DNA from: Tigriopus japonicus
Lineage: Eukaryota > Arthropoda > Copepoda > Harpacticoida > Harpacticidae
Assembly (NCBI GenBank): GCA_010645155.1
Contig: CM021323.1
Span: forward strand, 2,755,488-2,819,487
Length of the DNA stretch: 64,000 nucleotides
Direction of reading: 5' to 3'
Made by a program: the position numbers and the translations under genes
Shown here: positions 13,601 through 26,139 of the stretch, in pieces
How the letters are laid out: the number at the start of each line of letters is the position of its first letter
How positions within the stretch are numbered: the first letter of the stretch is position 1
The notes under the pieces: generated by a model
The model's database searches: none
Told to the model about the DNA's origin: nothing
The model's input: the letters and a program-made list of their open reading frames with translations, nothing else

Positions 13601-16600
13601 CAGCATTCGTCACAAAAATTGAGTTGCGTATGGTAAATGTACAAATGATTTTTATGGGAAAGGCAAGAGTTCGCAAAAGCTAAGTGGCTTTCCTGATTTT
13701 TACACTTGCAGTGATTTTGATTAAGGATGGTTCAACATGTTTAACATACTTTTCCTCGGTAATTGGGGGTTGGACGATCAATGCAGTAAGGGTTTGCTCC
13801 TCTAAAAAGGAGGGTACGTTTTGGACCACTTTGATATCTTGGATATCATCAGAGATTTAATCAAAAAAACTTGCATAAAACAAATGCATTGCAAACGAAT
13901 TGCATTGAACAAAGTTCCGAATTCGCCTTTTGTCCCCATCTTGTTTGGTATGTTGGCCTTTAATCACGTTTCTAAAGGTCAAGTTGGTGTCAAAAAATGG
14001 TTTACGGATCGCGTTTTTGATTAACTTACTGTCCGCCCATGTATCGATTAAAATGTTCTTCGAGGTGAATATTTTTGGACGTAAATGATTGCATTCTTCT
14101 GCTTTAATCATAATTACCTGTTTTGTCATTTTTAGGTCGCCCAAATCATGAGCTGGACCCAAACATTTTTTGGTTTGGGATATATGATGGGTAGGTCACA
14201 TTTATTAAAATCTATATCTTTGGACTTTGGCTACAAAAAGAAATATTTTCTTATGAACTGTTTCTCTCAATCAAAGATTTGATTGACGTATGATGTATGA
14301 TGACTTGTGGATTTCACTTACCATGCCCAACACCGTTTTTCCGTTGACACAGATGTCCAAGAGCAGATTTGCAGTTTTGTCTTGATGCATGCATGGTCCT
14401 TGTTTCGATGCTCCAAAAGAAAACCTGATATTCAAGTTTAATAGTTTTGACGAAGACTTGTCCTTTTATTGGAGTACATTTGTGATTTTTGATTGAGAGC
14501 CTCTTATCTTAGCTTATTGAGCTTTTGTGGAAAAGATTCAAGAACTTATCTTTTACTTTGCAGGGCCTGCGGTTGGAGCCGCCCTTTACGAAGTGGGCGG
14601 TTTTAAACTTCCATTCCTCGTGGTAGGTTCCATAAGCACAATTTTGTCTATCAGCTTGTACTTTACCATCCCGCAAATTGACCAAGAATCAAGTGATGTC
14701 TCACTACTGGCAGACGGACAAGAGCAGCGGAGACCGGTTTTGGGGTAAGTGTTTGTTTAAAAGTAAAAAAAGCAAATATCTTTTTCTTAGACACCATAAT
14801 TTTAAATGATAGTTGATGCAGAAGTTGTCCCAATGTCCAACCCAAGATAAAATAACAAAGACAACCAAATGACAAACTTAACGCCACCTAATCAAATTCA
14901 TCATACTACCTGCTATCTCTCTAATTTTGACTACCTTTTCCACATATCAGCGTTGGTTCAAAGAAAAACTCGCTCCGGGTTTTTAAGCACAGGGATGCTT
15001 GGCGGCATGGGAGCTTTTTGTTTGGGTTCGACGAATTTTCGCCTTTCCTGTTTCTATTATTGAACTGATTTTTTCTATACTTCTCGGAAAAAAATTGGTC
15101 AATAAGTACAAAATTTGCAAAAAAAATCGGGATATCACATCTTTTACTCGATTAGAAATTTAGTACTTTGCACTTTAAAAATGAGTTGTTACGGCCGTTG
15201 AACGAATAATGGAGTATTCCAAAAGGCTTTGTGTGATCAAAAAATGGACAACAATTTTCAGGCAGAGATCAGTTTAAATGAACTTCTTACCGAATTATAC
15301 CCGAGGAATAATAGAAGCTCGAGTGCCCCTTTCTTAATTTCCAGTGGAGATGCAAACTCAAAATGTAACATTATGTAAGAAGGAAATCCTCCCACCTGGC
15401 TTTGAGTTATATTACTGATAAAAAAGAACTTTAAAAAGCAGTCAGCAAATCCAAGCTCATAGAAAATGGGGTCAAACTAAAGAAGCTCATGGGAAAGAAG
15501 TGTCAACTCGGTCAAGTTGCTTAGCTTTTTAAAGCTTCAATTTTCAGCTATTTGCTTGATATTGATACATATAGCTAAAGCTTGATGTGCAAGAAATTTA
15601 TGATGGGAGATCATAAAGTGAGTGAGTGAGTGATTTTGTGCTGATGAAATTAATTTTGATTCGTGGTAAAACACATTTTAAAGATTTCAAGAAAGTATCG
15701 CTTCCTGACTTAGGCATGGAAATATGTTAGCAGTCACTTAAAGAACAATCGTAAACCGAAAACAGTCGTGGTCAAATTTAGTAGGATACTTTTGGTTCAA
15801 TTTGGCAACTCTTTTTCGGGGCACGGTAAATAGGTCACAAGATAAAAAGGTCACGTTAAAAATGTCAGGGTAAAAAGGTCACAGACCCACGCAGCTCCGG
15901 ATGTAGCCAAGAGGGTGAACCCACGGACCCTGGTATTTTCCTTGGTTGAAGATTGTCCCATGGGATCCTAAGATTTATTGGTTGGAACACAATTATACCA
16001 AGGCAAAGGTTTCATTAGTCAACAGGAAGTCATTCCCAACATTTTCTAGGAAAATGGTCCCGAACCGCCCCAGATTACCCTCCTTGGAGGAGGGTTTTCC
16101 CTCACCCCTCTTGAGTCAAAATTACACCATTCTTACGAGATCTGCCCATGGGATTCTGAAAAATTCCGGTTGGGACCCAATAATATCTATTAAGAAATGA
16201 TTTTTCACCGTGACCTTTTTCCCCACAATCTTTTTTCCAACTCGTTTTTTTGTGATTTTTTTGCATTTTTTTCTCAATTTTCGTGAAAACTCAAAATATG
16301 CTTGAAAAAAAAAATATTGTGCTTTATATGCTTAAAAAATTGTTTTGGGCCATAAAATGGATAAAGCATATTTTGGGCGTCTTCACTTAACACGCCCATA
16401 GAATCGACACTTCCAACTTGTAAATTTTGTTATTCTTCCTTAATTTGCACCCAGATCCTCGTAGCTGACTATTCTTTTTCTTGGTTCTAGATTTCGTCAA
16501 GTTTTTTCTTCCTTATCCTTGTTGTTGCCTTTCTTCGATCTTTTTTGCACATTGTGCGGCAATGGAGTGTTGGAATCCATGCTGGAGCCGCACCTTCGAG

Positions 16601-19600
16601 AAAATAAGGCGACCACATTGGACGTGGGCATCACGTTTTTGATTTTTGGATGTTGTTACATGTCTGGAAATGTGATTTTTGGAACGGTGAGTGCATTGGG
16701 GACTCAAATTGTGTAAGCATTATTTACGCACTAATTTTTTATAACTTAGATTGCAGACAAAGTAGGCAATCCCACATTGTTTTCTATTTTGGGGAATTGT
16801 CTGTTTATGGTGTCCTTCTTCCTCATTGGACCAGTGCCTTTTCTACCCATTAAGCCAACGGTGATCTTAATACAAGTAAGAGCGCCATCGTATTTGAAAG
16901 CATGTCCTGTTCGCGAAAAAAACCCCGTTTTATCCTGTCAGAGGGAATGAAAATCTTAACAATGATAATTGAATCAGTAAATTTTGCTAACTCAACTTGC
17001 TATTTGGTCCAATATAGAATTTAACTTGGCAGATCGGGGACACCCAAGACTTTAGGGTGGTTTGAAAGTGTTTTTAAAAGTTTGTTGAACTCTTTGTTAA
17101 AAGTTGCTAAAGGATTCCTAACCTTGAACGTTATAAACTTCAATATATGTCGAACATGAGGGTGATCTACGGAGATTTAAAAGCAATTAAAAGTAGGGCA
17201 AATTATGACATATGCCTTATGGAAAATGAGAGCACTATCATCCGATTTCATTAACGCTTATCATCAGAATTGGAGTGGGCGAGCCCAGGCCTTAAGAAGT
17301 AAGTTCAAGGCAGCCACGTTTCCAAAAAATGAAACCCTAACCAAAAACTGTGAACGAGCCCTCACCATTACAATTTTCTATGCTGATCGAAGTAAAATTT
17401 CCAAGACATTAGTCAAAGAACACACTTAATGGTTAAGGAACAGCATGGTGAGAATGGTTAAAGACACTTAAGGAAGCCAGAGTGGCCACGCGTACTAATG
17501 CGTTCATATAAGAGCCGAGTGTAAGTGCTTCCCCAGACGGCGTAGGTTCGAATCCTGTTGGGGGTTCGGATTGAAGCTGTCGGGAGAAATCCTTGTTTAC
17601 AGGGAATCGCATTCCTGGTAGCGGTAGTAGAAAATCCGCAAAAACAAAACAAAAAAATGCTATTTTGGTTTGGAATTATTTGTTTGTGGTGCAAAACACA
17701 GGGTCACTATTCGGGTTAGGTGCAAAATTATTTTCTGCTAACGTAGTCGTGCGTAGCAACGTATTTAGGAAAGGTTCGAAGTAGAAGTTTCAGTGAAAGC
17801 TGGAAAAAGGAATCTTATTTGTTGGCAGCAAAGGTATTATTATAAGTTATAACCAAAGTTATTCTCATAACTTCGCACTAAACGTGTAATTCGATCAGAA
17901 GCAAAATATTTTTACATTTAGAGCTTTTCCCTATATCCAGTTTTCTTACATCCAACTCTGACTGTACTTTTAATTTTCCATAAATAAATGAGGTCTACGA
18001 GGCCCCAGTCACAAAAGAAATCAACAACAAAAACTTGTGCAATGTATCTGTGGTGAGCTTATGCTTAAAAGTTAATTCCCTACTACTGCATTTGTGATTA
18101 TCAAAGTATTTAAATTCCTTATCGTTGTAGAAAGAGTAAGCGACAGATTTCAAACATTCTAGTGACTAGATACGCAGCTTTAAATGTTCCTAAAACTGTT
18201 TTTGCCCTACTAACCGCGTACCTTACATTGGTTCAAAAAAATAAAAAAATAATGTCTGGAATATGGCATGTTTTGCGGAGTTGGAAGGAGCAAACGGCTC
18301 CTATGTGATTCAATGATATTAAAAAACATAGAGGTAATATTTTGACACAAGCACACAAAGCAATCAGTGCTTCAAGTTTGAAAAATGGGCAAAACTTGCC
18401 AATCGAGGTCACCGCTAGAGCCCTTCATAATCAAGTAATTTATTTGACTCATCTTCGCAATCAAAAATAAGATGAGAAATGTACATCTGGGTCCCTCTTT
18501 GTAACCTTCATAACTAGGACTGCATCAAGGCCATATACATGGAAAAGCAGCATTGCTCAGTTTTAAAATAAATGAAAATCATTTGAGTGATGCTAAGGTA
18601 AATACTGAAAATTTAACCTCTGTTCAAAAAATTAAACTTTCACCTTTTTTTGCAGAAAATGATACTTTCCAAAATATGCTTCGGAAATTAAATTAATTAC
18701 TATTACTGTACAGCTTTTGAAAGCCGTAGTTCTCAAATAATCATGACAAAAATGTAGTGAATGAATGTACTGGCATTACGTTAAATGACATTTTTTAATA
18801 ACCTGGCTAGTACACTGTAATAAATTTTCACTACTCTAGGTTGATATTTCTTCTAGAGAATGGATACCTTTTCCCTAGATTTGTTAATGTTTTTTTAAAT
18901 CCTAACACAGAATAACTTAAAAAATAAGTTATCCTTGCTCAAACGGTCGTTTCGTTTCTTTCTCTCTCTTTTACACATTAAGAATACGAAGATAGAATTG
19001 TGTTTTGATATTTTAGGAATTAGATTGTTGGCTACTAAAATCATTCCTTTAAAATGCAAAGTAGCAAAATTATTCCTTTTTACCGAGGTTAAAATTGAGC
19101 TATTGAACTGACGCTTGAGCCATTTTTTCGCAAATTGCAACTGCGCATGGAGGATATTTTGAAGGTCTATCAATTTTAGACTAAAGGAATTTTTTTTAGA
19201 TCTCAGCACACATGAAAAAAGGCCTATTAGGATGTCCAGAATTGTCTTGTATCTTTATTGTGGCTACCCCAATCAGCATTTTAAACATACTTGAAACAAT
19301 CATCAGGATCATCTTCTAATCAAGTAGAGGGGCATTTTTTTCACATTAACACTCAATTGAACTCTATGTCATTTTTTATTTGATTGGATTGGATTCAAAG
19401 TTCAATTGATCCGTCGTTAATTAAGATCAAATAAACAAGCACAAAAAATGCACCCGAAATTGAAGCGCAACCACGCCTTATCAAAACAGTCTTAATTTAA
19501 ACAAGCTCAAAAATTAGTGAACTGCATATTTAGAGATGCTCTGATGATCCATATGACTATCGTAGTACCGTTTAAGTGAACCAATACATTAATTTGGTGC

Positions 19601-20024
19601 ACTCTTTCACTTTCAATATCTAAATATTTTAGCTCATGATGGCCTGTGCTGGTACAGCTTATGCCTCCATGGTCGTGTCCAGTTTTGGTCGAGCTCACCA
19701 ACGCGTTATCAAAATGGGATTTGCGGATGACTTGGACACTCGTATTATGATCACAGGTTGGTCAATTGGTTTTATTTTACGCCATCGGATGAAAGTTTCT
19801 CATCATAATTATCTTTTCAACTAGGTCTTTGGATGTCAGCTTTTGCTCTGGGTAATTTTGTTGGTCCCACCTTTGCTGGTTTTTTGGTCCAATCTCAGGG
19901 ATTCCCCACCACTACCGTCGTTTTCTTTGGCCTTTACCTAGTCATGACTCTGGTTGACTCTGCAGAACAATGTCATACGATGGTCTACCGACGAATGCAA
20001 AACAGTTACGAAGAAATCCCTTAA
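10637..20024 (+). CDS. SLC18B1: SLC18B1-like MFS transporter (9 exons, 455 aa)
   Basis: A 12-helix major facilitator of the vesicular-amine-transporter branch; vertebrate SLC18B1 is a vesicular polyamine transporter. Exons: 10637-10763, 10910-11042, 11774-11999, 14136-14190, 14564-14744, 16491-16686, 16750-16875, 19633-19756, 19825-20024 (TAA). Every junction has GT-AG ends and preserves phase. The sum is 455 aa, against about 456 for the human protein. Family landmarks: ISLQPPFYPSEAEKMGAT after helix 1, SPIFGKYGPRLGAK (loop 2-3 type motif), LFPNK-VAQIMSWTQTFFGLGYM, GPAVGAALYEVGGFKLPF (helix 5 motif), ADKVG, LIGPVPFLPIKP and LGNFVGPTFAGFLVQSQGF. The first exon is the least certain: it was chosen because its phase and hydrophobic end (VYIFSLGAF) complete helix 1, and a downstream ATG in the same frame is possible. 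The donor after exon 1 is GTAATT. Some introns exceed 2 kb and carry repeats. Confidence 0.85.
12000..14135 (+). other. Intron 3 of the SLC18B1-like gene
   Basis: A 2.1-kb AT-rich intron, donor GTAAGG at 12000 and acceptor TTTTTAG ending at 14135. I see no coding exon, RNA gene or well-defined repeat in it. Confidence 0.7.
15868..16224. mobile_element. Possible MITE with GGTCAC terminal inverted repeats
   Basis: GGGTAAAAAGGTCAC at 15868-15882 is mirrored by GTGACCTTTTTCCCC at 16210-16224. Two similar interior segments about 190 bp apart each begin at a CCATGGGAT word (near 15958 and 16147), so the element may be an internal duplication. Extra AAAAAGGTCAC copies lie just outside the left end (15844-15854), so the true left end is uncertain. 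No target-site duplication could be fixed. It lies in intron 5 (14745-16490) of the transporter gene. Confidence 0.3.
16876..19632 (+). other. Intron 7 of the SLC18B1-like gene
   Basis: A 2.8-kb intron, donor GTAAGA at 16876. It holds the tRNA-like repeat at 17472-17568. Open frames inside are short and unrelated to the transporter. Confidence 0.7.
17472..17568 (+). repeat. tRNA-derived repeat (class II tRNA-like)
   Basis: GCCAGAGTGGCC (A-box-like) is followed by a long insert and GTAGGTTCGAATCCT (B box at 17545-17555). The spacing is that of a tRNA with a long variable arm (Leu/Ser type). The anticodon stem does not pair well and the acceptor ends do not match, so this is a SINE head or tRNA pseudogene rather than a working tRNA. 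An A-rich tract (17638-17660) downstream could be a SINE tail. Confidence 0.5.
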
Positions 20025-20230
20025 TTGTGGTTGTTATTAGTGACCCCCCGCTAAATCATTCGCGGTGACCAAGTACAACCAACCATTCGGACAAGTCTAC
20101 TATTTATAAACATTAGTTTGTTCAAGTGAAAGATCTCGTACCCCTTGCAAAGGAAGTTCCAGTCACCGCTTGTTCCGCCACTCGTGCAACTGTGTTGAAA
20201 CCACGTGTGTACTGTGCCTACTTATTGCTT

Positions 20231-20236
20231 AATAAA
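20231..20236 (+). other. Poly(A) signal of the SLC18B1-like gene
   Basis: AATAAA sits 207 bp after the transporter stop codon at 20024, giving a compact 3' UTR. Confidence 0.7.
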
Positions 20237-20259
20237 TGAGAGACCGGAACCCAGCCTGT

Positions 20260-21815
20260 TTTTGCCAGCTTCTACTTAATGGCCATAGTTTCTTGTAACA
20301 TAAATGCAATTTTTCTTTATTGGTCTGGTTTAAAAATTTTAGCCTCCCACTTCTTTTCATCAATTGACCATTCAGTGTCTTCGTGAAACTGCCCATGAAG
20401 GCTATGTCACGCGAATTAGCATGCATACCAGGTGCTGTGTGTCCGTAGTTGTTGCATCCATTCAAATTCGAACCCAAGAGGTCGTGCCGTGGGTTCTTGG
20501 CTCTCCACAGAGAGCCCATCTCTAACCTGTCAATGCGTTGCTTCTTGGCCTATCCAAGTTGGTTTTCCGGCTCAATTCGGCACAACAGAATGGGTAGTGG
20601 GTCCACCCGGAGATGACTGAAACGCGCACCCTCACTCACATAAGAAAAGGAACAGAACAGAGCTGATGTGTGTTGGTATTGGAGGTGGTTGTGAAGATGG
20701 TGGTAGCCATTGGCGCCGCCAGAATGGCTGGAAATCTGGAAAATTTCTCCACTCTCCTGAGTGACGTCATGGCGTCTCCCTTCTCCAACATTAAAGTAGG
20801 TAACGGGACCAAACCAGTTGGCTTAACCTATTTTACTAGTTTCATTGCGGTGCGAGTCTACAAGACGACGAGTATACGCAGGAGTAGGATGAGGATGGTT
20901 GGTTGGCTGGTGTGCCTAAAGAAATGTCGGAGCCAAATGGCCGAGTTCAAGAACGAGTCCTGGATGGACAAGACGAAAAGGAATTCAAAGAAGGGTAGAT
21001 GCTTCACTCACTCTGGGCTTGAATTTACTAGATTTTGCCCACAAGATAGTGAGTACCATCACCAGTCAAGAGGAATTTGGTTTTTAGACTACAGTGGGCT
21101 CAAAAGAAATGATTTCAAAGCCACTCAAAACACCCAAAGAAATTTCCACTCGTTCACCTCGAAGTTGAGACTCCAAACACAGTTAGATTAATTACAATGG
21201 GCTGAAACTTAGTGCAACTGAACTTGTAAATAGGAACAATCTAATCGAATTCTCAAACATGTTTTGGTTATTGAATCGAATGAAACATGACAGGATTTGG
21301 CCCGGTAATTAAATTAAATCCATTTAGTTTCAAATATCAATCCCCGTTTGCCATGTTCGTAGTGTCGACGTAAGAGTTTGAGTTTGGCCGGTTTCTTTGC
21401 TTCTGGCCGAAAACAAGACAAGACAAAGTCTTGGAAAAAAAGTGAAATCGACTTCTTCTTGTTCTAAGTCAGCCGAAACCGTCTTCATTCTTTTTTCCAC
21501 TGCTGTTCCCACCGATCCAACCAGAGTCGATGGCCTTCTTGTTAAGCAAACTTCTCGTGCTTCTTCGAACGAGGGATTATTGCATCTCGGAGATTTTGAA
21601 TAGCTAAAAGGCAACAACGATGAGGAGGCGACAGAGCCGATCGATCAGAAGGGTCGGGTCGACTCGGCCGGTGTTTGATAGGGAAGCTCGTCTAAAAACC
21701 ACCACAGATCTACTTGACCAACCAAAAACCTATAATAGTATAAAACTTAGCACAATCGCTACGAAAGATGACACCAACATGTATCATTGAAGGGCCATAG
21801 TCGCAACAATAGACG

Positions 21816-21847
<32 letters not shown>

Positions 21848-24083
21848 ACAACAACAACAACAACAACAACAACAAATGAAAAGAAAAAAAGACGGTGTAC
21901 GAACGAAAACTAATACGATGAAGCGTTCGTTGGAAAACCTGAAAACTTTTAAACTGGGAATTCAAGCCAGGTTGACTTTTTGGCTTTCAGAATGGGTATT
22001 TCGATGGTCACTCATTCTATGCAGTGGTAATGATGACTATGATGATGATGATGATCATCATCATCCCAGTGTTGTAATGGCTGCTAATCGTGAACTCTCC
22101 GGGTCGTGGTTGAAGCAAAAAACCAAGATGAAGGAGAAGAAAGGGAGGAAGAGCTTCTTCTGAAGTCGCCTACAAGTATCTTCAAGAACAACATGTTAGA
22201 AAGTAGTCGCCATCATGATTTTCATTCTCATCATCATCATCATTGTCGCAGTCCACGACGTCGTCGGAACATGCATGCCGCCGATCTCGGGCGTGGGGAA
22301 ACCGAGTTTTGGACAAGACTCGGCCACTAAAGCAAAGCTCGGCCTCCAAAGGTACGAAAGAGTAGGTGATTTCATACGTGAGTAAGTGCGTGTGTGCGAC
22401 CAGAAAGAACTTCGACTGACTGACAGGCTCACTCACTTACTCGGATACTTTCTTATAGACAGACTAACAAACGAAAGGACGGACTGACGGACAGATTACT
22501 AACTGACTAGTAGAGCTAACTCACTTACTGACAGACTGACTGACTGACTGGTTGGCTGACCAAAGAAAGTATCCGTCTTGGACTTTCAACCATAGCTTGC
22601 GGGATTAGAATGATGATCGGTGGTGCTGGTAATGCAAATGTCATGCAATCTGATGGAAGCGAGGAGAGGAAGAGAGAAAAGTGGCCTGAAGAGCCGAACA
22701 AAATGTGGGAAAGTGCAACGCTAGCGCGTGCACAGAAGTTGGTTTCGTTGTTCTCTTTTATATTCTGGTTTGTTTCTTTGAGGGGCCATTGAATTTTGAT
22801 TAGCCACTGCATGGTGGGGACGTTGAAAAACCGAGCTCGTTTCATCTTGAACGTATTGAGGATGGTTTGTTCTGATAATTTCTTTTGTCTTCATGAACTG
22901 AATGCGAAACTGAGCCATCTTTCTGTTGGCAGAGCTATTGCCATCCTCATGTGGCATGTTTGGTCACATTTCCAATGGTAACCCATTTGATGATCACTAG
23001 TTATTGTATGCATTTTGCTCTGTCTGCGTGTGTCTGTTGGTTTTGTGTATGTAGTCACTATTGACAATGGAATCCAGTGGATTCCCACTTGTCATTATCG
23101 AACATTCTGTCTCACTTCATAAAATCATCATTCATCACAACAAGAAGAAAGGACACTCTTCCGAAGACTCATGTCATCGGGATTCTGATTCCATTCTTCT
23201 TCATCCACACGGTAGAAGAACAGTGTCTCGTTTTTCGTCTCATTCATTCTTCACTAGTAGACTCAAATATGAGACATTTTCGCTCGCGCTGACCGGTTCC
23301 AAGATTCGAGCCAGAACAGCATTGGTTCCAATCACAAAAGGCTTGGGTCTCGAATTTCCGTTTTGGCTTGAGATTAGGATGTTGCAAGCATGGACGGAAT
23401 TGGAAGGCAGGAAATGGTAAGTGGAAGAAGACATCAGGAAAGAAGAGAAGAAATGGGGCAGATTTATTCGAAGGTCTAAACGTAAGGGATATAACTGCAA
23501 GAAAGTAAAGGGATTTGAGTATCAATTATTAACCAGGTACTGGATGACTCTTAGCAAGGAACTTGTTGATAGAAACGAGGATTACGAGAAGTAGGCCATT
23601 TTCAAGAAAGTTGTGCAAAAGGAGTTCATATTTTCGAAAGTGTCGAAAGCGGTCGGCAGCCTTTTGCCTCTAAACAGATATTAGGAAGAAGAAAAAGAGG
23701 GGAAAAAGAAAGAAAAGAAGGTGTGCATCATGTTGGCGGCGATGGAGCAGCTATCACGTGTTTTGAATTTGGCACCAACGAATTCAACTGTGCCCAATGC
23801 TTGGGTAAGGACTTCCTGAAAAGATCGCCCCAGGCTTCGGACAATGAGTTTCTGAGAGATAAACGTGGCACGCATCTCCGCCGTGTAACAGTATAGTTTT
23901 TTAAAGAGGAGGGACTTTTCACCAAACACTGAAAGAGAGTTACGCTATTAAGGCACGATGTTGGCAAAAATGACCCTTTACGACATGTCTTGGGTGCAAA
24001 ATGAATTTGATATGATTAAAGCTTAAAAACTTGAACTTACCCCGAATACCCCAAAAATGCTGACGAGGTGCAATGAAGTCACC
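20260..24083. other. Intergenic stretch, no gene supported
   Basis: This contains the ATC/AAC microsatellite at 21816-21876, a GAT/ATC patch near 22038-22068, and GACTGACTGA-type short repeats near 22410-22550. The longest frame (20670-21191, 173 codons) has biased composition, no recognisable domain and no splice or poly(A) context. It is not annotated as a gene. Confidence 0.6.
21816..21876 (+). repeat. Compound trinucleotide microsatellite (ATC)n(AAC)n
   Basis: About ten ATC units run directly into about ten AAC units without interruption. Simple composition only; no coding role seen. Confidence 0.95.
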
Positions 24084-24956
24084 TTACAACTCTTGATATG
24101 CTCTCACAGCATCGTAGACGAAGTTAGTTACGTTGTCTAAAGTCTCTTGATTCATGCTGAAATCGTTGTCCAGTGATCGTCCGCCAAAGGTAAAGATTGA
24201 TCCTACAATACCAGCCAAGATGACCAATCCAACAAGAATAGCACCGATGACAATAGCGGTTCCTACGATGCCTTTGCCACCACCGCCACCTCCGGAGGAT
24301 GGATGGTACGAACTGGAGGACGATGAGGAGTAAGAGGTCGATGGGGCATGATAAGAAGGAGCACCATAAGAGGGAGCACCATGGGAAGGAGCGGGGTTGG
24401 AATTCGTCACAGGATAGTAGTAATAGTAGTAGCCTTGAGTGCCAACTTGTCCTTGAACAGGAGGAGGAGGAGCGGGCACGGAGTGTGGGCTGGGCGATTT
24501 CACTGGAGTAGCTTGAGGGGACCCGTAGGAATCTTGTTGCACAGGAGCCTTGGGAGAGCCATAGGAATCTTGGACGGGGGCTTGGGGAGAACCATATGAG
24601 TCTTGAGCGGGAGCTTGAGGAGAGCCGTAGGAATCCTCGGCGGGAGCTTGTGGAGAACCGTAGGAGTCACCACCGGATGATTGTGGGGCTGAATAGCTGT
24701 TGGAAGAGGACGCTTGTGGAGCTGAGTAACTTCCTCCGGAAGATGAGGCTTGGGGAGCAGAATAGCTCCCGCTGGAGGATTGAGGAGCTGAGTAACTTCC
24801 GCCTGAGGACTGAGGAGCCGAATAGCTGCTCCCTGAGGAGCTGGAGGAAGGAGCGGAGTAACCACTTGAAGACTGCGAAGGAGAATTGAACACCGGACTC
24901 GGTTTGTCAGCCAGAGCAACAGCCACAAATGTGGCGAATACCGTGAAAATTTTCAT
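24084..24956 (-). CDS. Low-complexity Ser/Tyr/Pro-rich secreted or membrane-anchored protein, 290 aa
   Basis: I do not recognise a named family. The single coding exon starts with a clear signal peptide (MKIFTVFATFVAVALA, cleavage before DKPSP). Residues about 30-90 are Ser/Gly/Tyr-rich with a repeated SYSAPQ unit. Residues about 90-145 carry tandem copies of SYGSPQAP. A Tyr run (YYYYYYP) and GAPSY repeats follow, then a GGGGGG tract. Near residues 229-258 is a strongly hydrophobic membrane segment, followed by a 32-residue charged tail ending AYQEL. The repeats resemble cuticle or extracellular-matrix proteins in style. On the minus strand a splice acceptor (TTTCAG, intron edge at 24973) precedes the ATG and a donor CAG/GTAAGA lies at 25147/25146, giving a 174-bp intron in the 5' UTR. 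No AATAAA was found just after the stop. A structural surface or cuticle protein is a guess. Confidence 0.75.
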   Translation of the reverse strand: MKIFTVFATFVAVALADKPSPVFNSPSQSSSGYSAPSSSSSGSSYSAPQSSGGSYSAPQSSSGSYSAPQASSSGGSYSAPQASSSNSYSAPQSSGGDSYGSPQAPAEDSYGSPQAPAQDSYGSPQAPVQDSYGSPKAPVQQDSYGSPQATPVKSPSPHSVPAPPPPVQGQVGTQGYYYYYYPVTNSNPAPSHGAPSYGAPSYHAPSTSYSSSSSSSYHPSSGGGGGGKGIVGTAIVIGAILVGLVILAGIVGSIFTFGGRSLDNDFSMNQETLDNVTNFVYDAVRAYQEL

Positions 24957-24972
24957 GTTTAAAGGTGAGGGC

Positions 24973-25146
24973 CTGAAATTGAGGAAATTATTGTAAGTTT
25001 GTGGTACTGTGTTTTCAAGTCTAAGTTCAAGTCTAAGAATGAATGAATGAATGGTTGGGAGCGATTTCGCTGGCTTAGCACCAGAAGTGTTCCCCTTGTT
25101 GAAATCAAAGAATGAAATGACGAGCAGATTAAAATAAATGTCTTAC
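24973..25146 (-). other. 5' UTR intron of the Ser/Tyr/Pro-rich gene
   Basis: Minus-strand donor CAG|GTAAGA and acceptor AATTTCAG|GCCC flank this 174-bp interval, 16 bp before the start codon. The non-coding first exon would begin upstream at roughly 25147-25260. TTATCAGTT (minus strand, near 25244-25252) resembles an arthropod initiator, but no TATA box was found. Confidence 0.5.
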
Positions 25147-25540
25147 CTGAATTTGGGGGAAGAAGACTCCTTTTCAGGATTCTAATGCCGAAGACACTAG
25201 TTACTAGAAATCACCCACACTGTGCAGTCGGGATGCCAGAAAAGAACTGATAAGGGTCCCGAGAAACTTCAAGGAGTGAGCCTAGGAGGATAAGGGCAAA
25301 ACCATCCAATCCTGCCAATCTTCGACTCACATGTGGTGCCTGTGAGTGTTTCTACTATACATGTGCGCCACCATGAGTGAGAGTGAGTGAGCAAGTACGT
25401 ACGTAGGAAGGTAGGTAGGTACTACGTGCGTACGTATGATGTCCACCGATATAGGTAGTTCCACTGTTCCGCGGGAGACTCATTCACAACTGCCCTTTCT
25501 AACACTCACTTTTACTACTTTGACTACTACAATAGGAAAA

Positions 25541-25574
25541 GTTGTTGTTGTTGTTGTTGTTGCTGCTGCTGCCG
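25541..25574 (+). repeat. GTT/GCT trinucleotide microsatellite
   Basis: A run of GTT units passes into GCT units. It is non-coding as far as can be seen. Confidence 0.9.
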
Positions 25575-26113
25575 CTATCGTCATGGTGGTTGAGGTCCTC
25601 TTGGTGGTGGGTAGTATTAGTCGCATTGGTCTTCTGATTCCTCTTCGTCTTCGTCGTTTCTTCGTTGTCGTAGACATGCCTTAGTGGCACAGTGGTATAC
25701 GTAGTTCCAAGCATGGACATAGATCTTGTTACAGGTGAACAAGGAAAGAGAACACAAGGGCAAAGAAAGAGTCTGAGAGATGGTGGCTCTCTGAAACCAG
25801 GAGAAAACAGTTTTCTACCAAACCCCATCGCCCTCGCCGTCATATGTGTAGAATGTCCACTCATAGGAATACAGGTTCGTGAGTTAGATGGAATCAAATC
25901 TTAGTATTCCGGGCGAAGGGCGGGCTAGAAGCCAATAGGAATTTGCCGGGCCTTGATTTGCAGCAAAGAGCAAACGGCAGTGGAAGGAGGCTCTGGCTTT
26001 TCCACAGAACTTGCATGGGAATGGACATTGGAATGGACAGGATATGGAAAACAGACATTACCTTAGAATGTCAAGATTGCCGCTTTTGCTCCGATAGCTA
26101 TCCACGTATATAT

Positions 26114-26139
26114 GTCCGTCCGTCCGTCCGTCCGTCCGT
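26114..26139 (+). repeat. GTCC tetranucleotide microsatellite
   Basis: Six tandem GTCC units plus a partial one, with no interruptions. Confidence 0.9.

Noticed and set aside
20670..21191. 173-codon open frame on the plus strand
   Set aside because: No recognised domain, odd composition, no splice or poly(A) context, and it lies in a simple-repeat-rich gap; probably chance.
24500..24928. 142-codon minus-strand frame within the Ser/Tyr/Pro-rich gene
   Set aside because: Frame shadow of the repeat-rich coding exon; the frame with signal peptide and membrane helix is the real one.
25675..25710. A-box-like GTGGCACAGTGGT
   Set aside because: No B box at tRNA spacing downstream, so no tRNA or SINE call.
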